Of a stretch of 64,000 bases of DNA, positions 1-10,912 are shown piece by piece; the first letter of the stretch is position 1, and the number at the start of each line of letters is the position of its first letter. Origin of the DNA: Brevipalpus yothersi (Eukaryota; Arthropoda; Arachnida; Trombidiformes; Tenuipalpidae); assembly GCA_003956705.1 (NCBI GenBank), contig QZCP01000217.1:1-64000 (forward strand), read 5' to 3'. Under the pieces are notes generated by a model. The model saw nothing but the letters and a program-made list of their open reading frames with translations, did not search any database and was not told where the DNA came from. The position numbers and the translations under genes are program-made.

Positions 1-37
<37 letters not shown>
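1..37. repeat. (GA)n microsatellite at left edge
   Basis: Uninterrupted GA dinucleotides run to the window edge. The 44 bases that follow (42-85) recur in inverted orientation at 28997-29040, again directly beside a GA/CT array, so this edge may be the same kind of boundary as the assembly gap at 29091. Confidence 0.95.
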
Positions 38-39
<2 letters not shown>

Positions 40-85
40 GAGTTATTCTGAATGGTAATCAATATTGCACAGTGAACTTCAATCG

Positions 86-288
86 TTTGCTGAATTGGCT
101 TTATTAATTTAATCATCTCAGTGTAATCGATTGACAATTGATCATCCGGGCAGGTATCGTGAATGTTGAAAGTCCTAGTAGCCAGTTTACATTGTTTTAT
201 CATTCATGGGTCTCAAATTATCAGTTTAGATAGCACAGGATCATTTTCTCTGATCTGATCTGGTACAGCACAGCTAGCTCTAACCTCA
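86..288. other. 3' flank of first GMC gene, nothing recognised
   Basis: AT-rich sequence between the left-edge repeat and the stop codon of the first gene. No ORF, RNA gene or repeat was recognised. Confidence 0.6.
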
Positions 289-2408
289 CTAGAATTGAGA
301 AATTTCAGCTTCAATATCAAGATATTTCAAAGATAATTTTGGATTTTTTACGGGAGGAAGTAAAGGTGCCAATTTTCTTCCCCGAATAAGATCAGCACCT
401 TTTTCAGCAGCCATAATAGTCGGACCATTGGTGTTACCAGTTGTAATTTCAGGAATAACAGAAGCATCTATGACTCGAAGACTTTTTATTCCTCTCACTC
501 GAAGTTGAGGGTCCACAACTGCCATCAAATCATCTTCTCGTCCCATCTTACATGTCCCTACTTGATGATAACTAGAGATTGTGATTGTCCGAACATAACA
601 TTGATAAAATTCGTCAGATCCTAGAAGATACTTTCCACATCCTGGTAGGGTGTTAGGAAAAGGTCTTGCACCAAGTTGTTCTCTAGATACTTTGGATTCA
701 GCTATCCTAGCAGCAAGTTTACATGCCTCAACAACCACCTTCAAATCATGCTCATTATCATAATATTTCGTGAATATCAGCGGCTCATCTTCAGCATTTC
801 TACTTTTCAATTGAACATATCCTCTACTCAGCGGTTTGTAGTCACCAACCAGAATTGTGAAGCCATCCTTATAAGATTGGGGCACAAAATAGCGTTCAGT
901 CACCTCCGATTTGTAATCGAAAATATATTCTGAATGATGGGAAAAAGGTTTAAGCTTGTGCATGATATGTTTGAAATAACTTACAGACCATTGACAAAGT
1001 TTGAGAATGCTGAACTGAATAGTACTCCTCCAAATTCTAGACTCAGATCTGGTCTCTCATCTAAGGCATACTTTGACCTAGCAAATCCTCTGAACGGAGC
1101 TGGACCTTCTGCAAAAGGTCCACTATAATTGGCAGCATATGTCTGGGCAGCTTCGACTATCTGGCCTGTTCTTATGTACACCAGAGATGTATTTGGTTTC
1201 GTTGTGTAGAATAGGAAACTCTTCGGATGATCATGAAGATTTTGTCCTACTCCAGGCAGATCAAGAATGACTGGTATACCAAATTTTTCGAGTTCTTTCT
1301 TTGGACCAATACCAGATAGCATTAGAAGCTTAGGTGAATTGAAAGCTCCAGCAGATAGTATCACTTCTTTTCTAGCTTTCACTTTATAAAATTTTCCATT
1401 TTTCCTATACTCAACTCCTTCAGCACGCTTATTCTTAGAATCGATCAGTATTCGATGGACGACAGCATTGATTACAACATCCAGATTCTTGCGTTCCGAT
1501 GCTGAGCTTAGATAAGCTCTACCAGCTGAGGCTCGCTGGCCATTCAAGATAGTTGATTGTGTCAATGCAAGGCGGCTCTGATTCTTTCCATTTAAATCAC
1601 CTATTGGAATGTTGAGTGATTTCGCTGACTCAACCAAGGTTCGTATCAGGAAGGAAGGATTCAGAACTCCTGTCAAAGGTAATGGGCCATCAGTTCCATG
1701 GTAACCCTCATCGAATTGGGATGCGCCCTTCTCAACGACTCGTTCCAATTTCAAAAAATAGGGAAATACATCAGCCCAGGACCATCCTTTGGCACCAAGC
1801 TGTTCCCATCTATTATAGTCAAGAGGATTTCCACGGATGTACAGCATTCCATTATGGCCTGAGCCACCACCTATTCCATGTCCAACAGGAGTAGCAACTC
1901 GATTATCCTTATGACCCCAACCGAAACTTTTTTCTCTCTGGTTTCTGTAGAGGAATACTTGTTCACTTTTTTGGAGAAATTCAGCATTAATTGGGGTCAA
2001 AGAGAAACCATTTTCTTGTCCCCCAGCTTCTAGCACCAGAACACGATTGCTGGGAACTTCACTCAATCTAGCAGCCACAACCGAGCCAGCACTTCCTGAT
2101 CCAATTACGATATAATCATACTCTTGATCTGCCTTTTCTTCCAGAAACAGAGGATAACCAGGTGTAGAGGTGACAATCAATAATTTGATAATGAGATCGT
2201 AAACTTTTGGACCCCAATTTGGAACTTTCAAAGCCTCTTGTCTGATAATGTTGATGAAAAGACCATTATATCGATCATCAAAGCCTCTGAAACTCGATTC
2301 TATCAATGAAAGTTTATCTCCGATGAATGGAATCGAAAAGTTATCGGCACTTCCCCAAACAAGAGAGAAAATGGAAAAATGTACTATTATTGAAAGGAAG
2401 TTGAACAT
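289..2408 (-). CDS. secreted GMC oxidoreductase, group A
   Basis: Two exons on the minus strand: 989-2408 and 289-929, giving 686 aa. An N-terminal hydrophobic leader (residues 1-19) predicts secretion. The ADP-binding motif GSGSAG is at about 103-108. The GMC signature region with GIGGGSGHNGM and the second signature SAGAFNSPKLLMLSGIGP are both present. The C-terminal domain has the catalytic His in YHQVGTCKMG and the paired Asn in GNTNGPT. The length matches arthropod secreted GMC enzymes. The 59-nt intron lies at the codon shared by the whole cluster. Frame forces the donor to be gtctgt, although a better-looking gtaagt lies 4 nt downstream and would break the frame. It is divergent from the gene at 3117. 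Family members oxidise alcohols or sugars using FAD; the substrate here is unknown. Confidence 0.93.
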
Positions 2409-2786
2409 TTTAATTCATCCATTGAATTGATCTATTCAATCGATAATAACTCATCATGTCAGAAGGAAAATATTGCTGTTGTAAACGATTTGCGCGAATG
2501 TGTAAATGATCAGATGTTTGAATATTTTCATTTCATCAGTTAGAGTTAGTCTTACTGTTGTGTTCAGTTGGAATACTGTGCTGGTTTTCGATTTATCAAT
2601 CACAGAAGCTGACAATATTTTTCATCTTTTCTGATTCACTGATAATTTTCTACTACATTTCAGTTCCCAGTTCCTAATTTTCAAGGAATTTGAGCAAGAG
2701 GAATCAGAATTGTATCATGCTCATAGAATGGAGACAGTTTTGCTATCACTCAAAAACCTTACCATTTACGATACAGGGTTGCTTGA
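2409..2786. other. intergenic, divergent promoter region
   Basis: AT-rich spacer upstream of the minus-strand gene ending at 2408. Together with 2841-3116 it must hold the promoters of two divergent GMC genes. No specific element could be assigned. Confidence 0.5.
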
Positions 2787-2840
2787 TGGTGAAACGCTCG
2801 AGTTCCAGAGAACAGAGGAGCACATCAGCCCAAGACTGAC
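2787..2840 (-). pseudogene. short GMC relic
   Basis: About 54 bases resemble, on the minus strand, the segment of group A genes that encodes ADVFPYFLKLERV. The match includes the stretch complementary to ACATCAGCCCAAGAC found in the intact genes. No reading frame survives around it. This is read by eye, and chance similarity is not excluded because the match is short. Confidence 0.4.
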
Positions 2841-3116
2841 CTGAATTCAACGTGAAAGTTTTTTGATCATTATTTCATGGTAAAATGATGCTTTTTTATT
2901 GCAATCAATAATCGCATCATCAGTTTTTTTCGTTGCACGCATTTCATCAGATTTAGAAAAGCACAAGCGAGCTAGATATTGTCTCAACTACATCTGCTAT
3001 GACCCAATTTATCTGTTCCCCTTCATTCTAGCACTGGAAAGCTGGTTAAACAGGAACAAGGACTGCAATAAAATCAACTCATCATACTTATATACATTAT
3101 TATTTATTTGTATTCA

Positions 3117-5169
3117 ATGATTCACATCAGTATTATCTATCTTTTCGTTCAAATCATTCTGTTTTGCGTCTCAACCTCCGTAGATCACAAAAGTCCATTC
3201 AGTAACTTGGCAATAGAGGAGAGAGTTGAAACATTGGGTGAAATTTTCATGATTCCTGAATGGATCGACAAAGTGAGTAATCTGGTAGCTGATATTGCTT
3301 TCACTTTCACTCAACATCCTTATGAATTAAGAAGAAAAAAAGATTCCCAATGGAGTGAATACGATTATATAATTATTGGAGGTGGAACAGCTGGATCAGT
3401 TGTAGCTGCTAGATTGAGTGAAATACCAGAGAATCGAGTTCTGGTCCTGGAAGCTGGAAATGAGGAAACTGGAGCCAGTCGAACAGCAAAAAACTGGAGC
3501 CCTCACTTGAAGTCAAAAACAAATGAGTGGAGACTGAAATCGGAACCAGAAAAGAATGCTGCTTGGGGAAGAAGAGGAAATTCCCTACAACTTCCGGTTG
3601 CCAAAATGCTAGGAGGCAGCTCATCTCACAACGGTGCTCTCTGGAATAGAGGTGATGCTCTGGACTATGATCGATGGGCTCAACTAGGCGCTGATGGCTG
3701 GTCATATTCCCATGTGTTTCCATACTTTGTCAAGATTGAACGTGTAGTTGACAAAGGTGTCAATGCCTATGACAAAGGATATCATGGAACGAGAGGCTCT
3801 GTGCCCATCATAGGTGTCTCTGAACCTTCTATCTTCGATCTTGTACTTTTGAAGGGAGCTCAAGAAATAGGCTTGCCCATCGGTGATGCTAACGGCTAAG
3901 ATCACTCAGTTTTCGGCTACTTTTGGAGCAATATATACAATGGTACTCGAATGTCTATGGCTGAAGCATATCTTGCACCAGCATCTCATCGGCCTAATCT
4001 GAGTATCATGACTAATGCATTTGTTCATCGAATCAACTTCGATAAGAACAAGAGGGCAGTTAGTGTAACATTTGAAAGGGATGGTAAAATTAATAAGGTG
4101 CGCGTCCGTAAGGAGGTGATACTATCAGCAGGATCATACCATAGCCCAAAAATATTGATGCTTTCAGGAATAGGACCGAAAAATGAGTTGAAACGACACA
4201 AAATACCAATCATCGTTGATTCACCAGGTGTTGGTCAAAATCTCATCGATCATTTTACGGCGCCCCTATATTTTTCGACTAGAAAAAATTCATCAATGAT
4301 CTATTTAAGATCTGATTCCCTTCTAGAGTCTGTGAAACAGTTTGTCGAGACTAGAACTGGTGGCTTTGCTTTTACTGGTGGCGGAATACAAGGACATTAC
4401 AGAACTTCTTATGCTCTTGACGGGAGGACAGATATTTCGATTGGAGCTGGCTATGGTCTTCCAGATAGTTTGTGGACCAGCTTTCTTGTTGGTGGGTCAT
4501 GAGTAATCTTTCTTCAGATTTCAATTCATAATTTCAAATTTTCGTAAAGGTTACATTGACGATCTTAAGAACGATGTTGTTGCAAAATATATTCTTCCAA
4601 ATTCACAAAGAGATGGAATACAAATATTTATGGGAACTGGTCGAACTTCAAGTAGAGGATTGGTTCGTCTTCGCAACCAGGATCCACATGCTAAGCCTGT
4701 TATCGAAAACAGAGTATTTTCTAATCAGAGAGATCTGAACATTATGATAGAAGGGTGTAAATTAATTTTGAAGCTGATGAGTTCCAAGGCAGTTCAAGGA
4801 GGAATCTCAGCCAAGCCATTTCCAAATACTCTTCCCGGATGTGAGAAGTATTTGCTTGGTTCTGATGGCTATTGTAAATGTATTAGTCAAACACTCACAG
4901 CAACAGGATATCATCCAACTGGTACATGTAAAATGGGCTCAAAAGATGACCTGATGGCTGTGGTTGATTCTCAGTTACGTGTCAAAGGGGTTAAAGGTCT
5001 CAGAGTTATTGATGCATCTATCATGCCCGAGATACCTAATGGTAACACAAATGCACCAACAATAATGATAGCTGAGAAGGGATCGGATTTGATCAAGAGA
5101 CGTACATTCAAACCTTATCTGCCACCTTTCAAAGACGAAAAAGAAGCTCTGCAATACGAATTTTTTTGA
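3117..5169 (+). pseudogene. GMC oxidoreductase, group B, with one nonsense codon
   Basis: Two exons, 3117-4491 and 4550-5169, with intron 4492-4549. The start at 3117 is the first ATG and gives a clear hydrophobic leader (MIHISIIYLFVQIILFC). GGGTAG is at residues 88-93, the SSSHNGALWNRGD signature follows, and His (YHPTGTCKMG) and Asn (GNTNAPT) are intact. The single visible lesion is an in-frame TAA at 3897-3899 (codon 261), where the paralog at 5757 has AGG (Arg) after GDANG. The frame is otherwise open across both exons. Inactivation would be recent, or the stop could be an allele or a base-call error. A possible poly(A) signal AATAAA is at 5174. The central part is nearly identical to the next gene (see findings). 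Confidence 0.8.
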
Positions 5170-5756
5170 TTCGAATAAATACTGACCGAATTTTTCCCAT
5201 ATAACTACAATAGAAGTTAGTATCGATAGTTTAGAATGCTATTTGGTACACTAATGATTTTCGATAGATAATTCTACGTTGTATGCAACTAGGTCTTCCA
5301 ATTTGGGCTCTTGTGTCGGATGTTTCCTGAGCTACCTGTACTATAAATCTGATAAGTCTGATAGGTAGTTGAATTCGAAAGTACCCAGAATTCTTGTTTC
5401 ATATGGATGAACGAAATCCTTTATTGGATAGATAGGAGGAATTCAAGATTTCTTTGACCTAACATATTGAATCGTTTTTGAGAAAAACATGTTAGATAAT
5501 GAATCCTTGGATGAATTTCGTATCAATAATGATTTATGAGGATTAACAACGCTATGTACAACCAATGCCTTGTCTGAGGTGCATTTTCTTTCCATGTCAA
5601 CGATACTGAATCACCCATCATTGACAGAGAATTCGTGAGCATAAATTATAATTAATCATCCAGACGGTGAGGTTATCGACTCATGCCATATGCAATGATT
5701 GATGGCACACTTAATGTAATTGAGGGAAGTGCTTTAGTTCGTTCCGTATTTGTGTA
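5170..5756. other. intergenic, nothing recognised
   Basis: AT-rich sequence between two tandem group B genes. AATAAA at 5174-5179 may serve the upstream gene. No ORF with family similarity was seen. Confidence 0.5.
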
Positions 5757-7847
5757 ATGATGATCATTAGCTTACAGACAAGTTACTGTTTTCTTCTCAT
5801 CGGAGTCATCATTTTACCTAATCATGTCTGTCTTTCGGACAATCAAATTTTTCACAACTAACACGAAATGAAAGGTCATCCGATGAATATTCTGATTTAT
5901 TCGGAACATTTGATGAAATTTTTCGGCAACCTAATTGGATTGACAAGATTAATAATCTGATTCTGGATGTGGTTTCCGTTTTCACTCAACATCCTTATAA
6001 GCTAATAACTGAAGAAGATTTCGATTCTCAGGACCATGACTACATCGTGATCGGTGGTGGAACAGCAGGATCTGTGGTAGCCGCTAGATTGAGTGAAGTG
6101 TCAGAGAATCGAGTTCTGGTCCTGGAGGCTGGAGATGAGGAAACACATTACACTCGATCAGTGAAATTTGGTGGATATAACCAAAAGTCTACTGCCAAAG
6201 AGTGGAGACTGAAAGCAGAACCTGAGAGGAAAGGTTCTTGGGGACTTCGAGGAAATTCACCTCCAATTCCTGTAGCCAAGATACTAGGAGGCAGCTCATC
6301 TCACAATGGTGGTCTCTGGAATAGAGGTGATCCTCTAGACTATGATCGATGGGCTCAACTGGGTGCTGATGGCTGGTCATATGCCCATGTGTTTCCATAC
6401 TATGTCAAGATTGAACGTCTGGTTGACAAAGGTATCAATTCCTATGACAAAGGATATCATGGTACACGAGGACCTTTGCCTATCAGTGGTATTCCAGAAT
6501 CTTCCATAATCAGTCGCTCATTGGTGAAGGGTGCTCGAGAAATAGGCTTGCCAATTGGTGATGCTAATGGTAGGAATCATTCAGTTTTTGGTTACATCTG
6601 GCATAATGTTTATAATGGCACTCGAATGTCTATGGCTGAAGCATATCTGGCACCAGCATCTCATCGGCCTAATCTGAGCATCATGACTAATGCATTTGTT
6701 CATCGAATCAACTTCGATAAGAACAAGAGGGCAGTTAGTGTAACATTTGAAAGAGATGGTAAAATTAATGAGGTGCGCGTCCGTAAGGAGGTGATACTAT
6801 CAGCAGGATCATACCATAGCCCAAAAATATTGATGCTCTCAGGAATAGGACCGAAAAATGAATTGAAGCGGCACAACATACCGGTAGTAGCTGACTCACC
6901 AGGTGTTGGCCAGAACTTGGATGATCACTACATGACATTCATTCCATACACTATTGCAAAAAATCTTACATTATTATATACAAGACCAGAACTTTTGCTC
7001 CAATCGATCAAACAGTTCAGGTCAAATAGAACTGGCCCATTCGCCGCTCCTCAAAGTGTGCTGCAAGGACATATCCGTACCCGATTTGCATTAGACCAGA
7101 GACCAGATATAGCTATTGGGTTTGCTCTATCGCTACCAGACTCTTTGACTACAAGTTTTCTGATAGGTGAGTGGTCAAAGTGAACTATGAAAAGTTGATT
7201 GTGATGCAAGGATTGTCTTTCGAACAGGATATGAAGGAGATGTCAAGAACGAGATTATAGGAAAATATTTCTTACCTTACGCAGAACGAGATGGACTTCG
7301 TATTTATCCAATGACAGCTAAAACTCTCAGTAGAGGAATAATTAAACTCCGCAGCAATAATCCAACAGACAAACCAGTGATTGAATATAGATTATTCTCC
7401 AATAAGAGAGATTTGGATACCTTAACAGAGGGATGTATGATTGCTATCAAGCTGATGGGCTCGCAAGCAGTTCGAAGAGAAATTCTGGCAGAGCCATTCA
7501 TGAATACATTGCCTGGATGTGAGCGATATTCGTTTGGAACCAAGCTTTTTTGTCGTTGTATTTCTCAAACATTCACACTATCCAACTGCCACCCATCTGG
7601 AACATGTAAAATGGGATCTCATGATGACCTCATGGCTGTTGTGGATCCCCAACTTCGTGTCAAAGGGGTGAGAGGTCTTAGGGTGATCGATGCGTCAGTA
7701 ATGCCAGAAGCAACTTCTGGTAACACAAATGCACCGACAATAATGATTGCTGAGAGAGCCTCTGATCTGATCAGGAGACGAGCTCTGAAGCCTAGCTTAC
7801 CACCATTCGAAAATGAGAGCAAAGTTTTGCAATATGATCATCTTTAA
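5757..7847 (+). pseudogene. GMC oxidoreductase, group B, with 5' frameshift
   Basis: The catalytic body is intact: exon 1 to 7166, intron 7167-7227, exon 2 7228-7847, with GGGTAGS, SSSHNGGLWNRGD, CHPSGTCKMG and GNTNAPT all present. However, the body frame has no ATG before the flavin motif, and a stop lies upstream at 5819. A good signal peptide starts at ATG 5757 (MMIISLQTSYCFLLIGVII...) but is in another frame and ends at a TAA at 5859-5861. A one-base deletion or two-base insertion near 5823-5858 would explain this, since the body frame reads cleanly from 5822. I found no small intron that repairs the frame. It is either a young pseudogene, a sequencing error, or a gene using an undetected 5' exon. 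Confidence 0.65.
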
Positions 7848-8731
7848 ATCCATTCAACTCACAGGATTATACCTTTTCATTCACAAATTTTGGTCCCAGT
7901 ATAACGTTATACCATTATTAGTAATATGCATGATCTGACTCGATGAGAGCAAGCTTTTCTGCTTCATTGATCCTACATCAGTGAGCATCTTTTCTCTTTT
8001 TCCAATGATAAATCAAGTAAGCACCGTTAGTCTTCAGGGGGAGAGCCGAAAATTTAGTTCTGCACTGATTCAGACCATTTTTTTGATTATTCGGGATATT
8101 ATTCGACATCCAGATGAATTTCTCTTGTCAGAATGATTGTATCTTTGACACTTTCTGTCTGGATCTTGGTGACTTAAAGAAATTAGCCATTAAACTTATT
8201 CTTTCTCCTCTTTGACTTGGAAAGTCGATAGAGTAGTGTTCAATTACTGTGCCCCATTATCCCAAAATTGATTAGAGGAATCAGCGTTAGATCAATTCTA
8301 TTGCAACCAAGAAGAGATGGGAATGAAGTGTACCTCAAGCGAATATTTTCCTTCTCGAAAATTCACTGATACTCTCTTGTACACTCATTTGCTTTTGGAA
8401 AATCTTCCCCCGGAGGCAGGATAATCCTCTTTGTTGGGAAAGGTTATATTTCTCAGAGGATCGGGGAATATGATTCGACTCTCTCGATGCGAACATCGAA
8501 GCTTATTCAACCTCATAAGATTCCTTTAAAGAGGTGCTCATAAGTTTTATTCAGATGATAGGATGGAAGTGTCGCATGATAAAATAATTATCATTTATTT
8601 TTTTGATTCATCAGAGTAAGTCAAATACAAAAATATTCAGGCTGCTTTGTTTGTATTTGAGTGCATTGAGCACTGGCTGGTAGAGGTTTCAATTTTTTAC
8701 AAACCCTAAGAGGTTGAACAATGGTTGTGTG
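7848..8731. other. intergenic between convergent GMC genes
   Basis: About 0.9 kb of AT-rich sequence holding the 3' flanks of two convergent genes. No repeat, RNA gene or ORF with recognisable similarity was seen. Confidence 0.5.
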
Positions 8732-10912
8732 TTAATCATATTTATCATATTTGAGAGCAGTTTTTGGATCTTTGACTGGTGGAACCATTGGCTTTAATTT
8801 TCTTCCTCGAATCATATCAGCTGCTTTCTCTCCGATCATAATAGCTGGTGCATTGGTGTTACCGGTGGTAATTTCCGGCATAATTGAAATGTCAACAACT
8901 CTCAGATCTTTGATGCCCATCACTCTTAGCTCACTATCCACAACAGCCATTAGGTCATCCTTGCGGCCCATTTTACAGGTACCAACCGGATGATAGAAAG
9001 GTATTGTGATTGTTTGGGCATAACATCTGAAGAAATCATCTGATCCTTGCTTATATTTATCACAACCTGGTAGCGTATTCGGGAAAGGTCTAACGTCGAT
9101 TCTTTCTCTGGCCAATTTGGACTGTGCAATTTTATCGGCAACCTTTATACCTTCAACGATTGTCTTCAAATCGTGATCGTTACTGTAGAATTTGGTGTGA
9201 ATTATCGGCTCATCTCTGATGTTCTTACTTCGCAGAGCAACATATCCTCTACTCAATGGTCGATACACACCAACAACAACGAAGAATGCATCTTTATATG
9301 CTTGAGGTGTGAAGAAGCGCTCAGTTAGTTCTGTCTTGAAATTGAATAGATAGCCTAGAATTGTATGAATGAGAAAGAACAAAAAACGGAAAATCAATAT
9401 TCGAGTTAAGTTTGAGAACTTTGTCAACTCACTGTAAAGTATAGTTGAATAAACTGATCCACCATAGGATCCGAAGTATGAGATATGGACGTCTGGTCTC
9501 TCATCTAGAGCATTCTTCGTCCTGATGAATCCTCTCACTTGATTTCCTCCTGATGCGAATGTTCCATTACGATAGTTGGCATAATCTTCGGCATCTGCAA
9601 CTATCTCATCTGTTCTAATATATACAGTAGATGTTCCGGGCTTTGTGGTGTAGTACAAGAATGTTGAAGGATGATCATGAAGATTTTGGCCTACTCCAGG
9701 CAGATCCTTGATGACTGGTATACCGAACTTCTTCAACTCATCTTTTGGACCGACCCCTGATAGCATCAAAATTCTTGGATTATTGTAAGTACTGGCTGAT
9801 AATATTACTTCTTTCTTTGCCTTGACTGTGTAAATCTTTCCATTTTTCTCGTATTCGACTCCGTAAGCACGCTTATTATCATCTATAAGCACTCTCAGTA
9901 CAAGAGCATGGATTACAATGTCCAAATTCTTACGCTTAGATACTGGTGCCAAGTATCTCCGACCAACAGAGCCTCTCTGACCCTTGTACAGTGTTTGCTG
10001 GGTGAAGCTGAATCGAGTTTGATTGGCTCCATTAAAGTCTCCCAAAGGAAAATTGAGATATTTCGCAGAGTCCAGCATTGTTGATCCGATGATTGTGGGT
10101 CTAAGATTTCCCTGAACAGCTAAAAGACCATCAGTTCCATGGTATCCAGGCTCAAAATCGGAATAACCCTTTTTGGTAACTTTCTCAAGTTTATAGTAAT
10201 ATGGAAACACATCTTGCCAAGACCAACCAGTAGCTCCGAGTTGTTCCCATCGATTGTAATCCGCTGGATTACCTCTACTGAAGAAGTAGTTGTTATGACC
10301 TGAGCCGCCTGAGATACCTCTTCCAACAGGAAGAGAACATCGATTGTCTTTGATACCATAGCCACTCCATTTTTCTCTCTGGTTTCTGTACTGATAAACA
10401 TGGTCGCTTTTTAGAAGAAAATTAGCAGCAATTGGGGTTAAAGAGAATGCACTCTCCTCTCCACCAGCTTCCAGGACAAGAATTCGATTCTCCTTAACTT
10501 CACTCAGTCTGGTTGCGACAGTTGAACCAGCACTTCCAGCACCGACCACAATGTAATCATATTCTTTGTCAGCTAAATCCTCAAGTTTCAGAGGATATCC
10601 TGGTCCAGTGAGAACATCCAATAGTCTCACAATCAGATCGTACACTCGTGGACCCCAATCTGGTATTTTGGATATCTCTTTTTCGATTATAGCAATCGAA
10701 AGATCTTTTTCTCCAAAACTTTTCAATTCATTCAACAATGAACCTTCTTCTAACACAGTTGGAACATTAGCCAGATTCTCTTCTATTAAGGTTGAAACAT
10801 TAGCTAAACTTTCCTCTTCTAAGCTCGAGGCATCAGTCAGATTCTCTGCACATGAAAAGTTGATGAAGAGAAGAACAATTATCATAACAGTCATCTTGTA
10901 TGATGAATACAT
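8732..10912 (-). CDS. secreted GMC oxidoreductase, group A, with stopless intron
   Basis: Open without interruption for 726 codons, but alignment to its paralogs shows a 78-nt GT-AG intron at 9355-9432, exactly at the cluster's conserved intron site. Its length is a multiple of three and it has no in-frame stop. Splicing joins 9433-10912 to 8732-9354, giving 700 aa. The leader is MTVMIIVLLFINFSCA (starting at Met1 or Met7). GAGSAG is at about 124-129. The active-site His is in YHPVGTCKMG and Asn in GNTNAPA. Residues 30-60 hold an imperfect tandem repeat around SLANVSTLIEENLANVPT that no other cluster member has. It is a probable FAD-dependent secreted oxidase or dehydrogenase with unknown substrate. 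Confidence 0.92.
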   Translation of the reverse strand: MYSSYKMTVMIIVLLFINFSCAENLTDASSLEEESLANVSTLIEENLANVPTVLEEGSLLNELKSFGEKDLSIAIIEKEISKIPDWGPRVYDLIVRLLDVLTGPGYPLKLEDLADKEYDYIVVGAGSAGSTVATRLSEVKENRILVLEAGGEESAFSLTPIAANFLLKSDHVYQYRNQREKWSGYGIKDNRCSLPVGRGISGGSGHNNYFFSRGNPADYNRWEQLGATGWSWQDVFPYYYKLEKVTKKGYSDFEPGYHGTDGLLAVQGNLRPTIIGSTMLDSAKYLNFPLGDFNGANQTRFSFTQQTLYKGQRGSVGRRYLAPVSKRKNLDIVIHALVLRVLIDDNKRAYGVEYEKNGKIYTVKAKKEVILSASTYNNPRILMLSGVGPKDELKKFGIPVIKDLPGVGQNLHDHPSTFLYYTTKPGTSTVYIRTDEIVADAEDYANYRNGTFASGGNQVRGFIRTKNALDERPDVHISYFGSYGGSVYSTILYSELTKFSNLTRILIFRFLFFLIHTILGYLFNFKTELTERFFTPQAYKDAFFVVVGVYRPLSRGYVALRSKNIRDEPIIHTKFYSNDHDLKTIVEGIKVADKIAQSKLARERIDVRPFPNTLPGCDKYKQGSDDFFRCYAQTITIPFYHPVGTCKMGRKDDLMAVVDSELRVMGIKDLRVVDISIMPEITTGNTNAPAIMIGEKAADMIRGRKLKPMVPPVKDPKTALKYDKYD
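9355..9432 (-). other. in-frame (3n) stopless intron
   Basis: Donor gtgagttg and acceptor ctag flank 78 nt. Translation would add 26 residues (from ELTKF to HTILG) that no paralog has. If retained, the protein stays in frame, so a gene finder could miss the intron. Confidence 0.8.

Noticed and set aside
3897..3899. Stop-codon recoding or selenocysteine at the TAA
   Set aside because: Selenocysteine uses TGA, and paralogs have Arg at this position.
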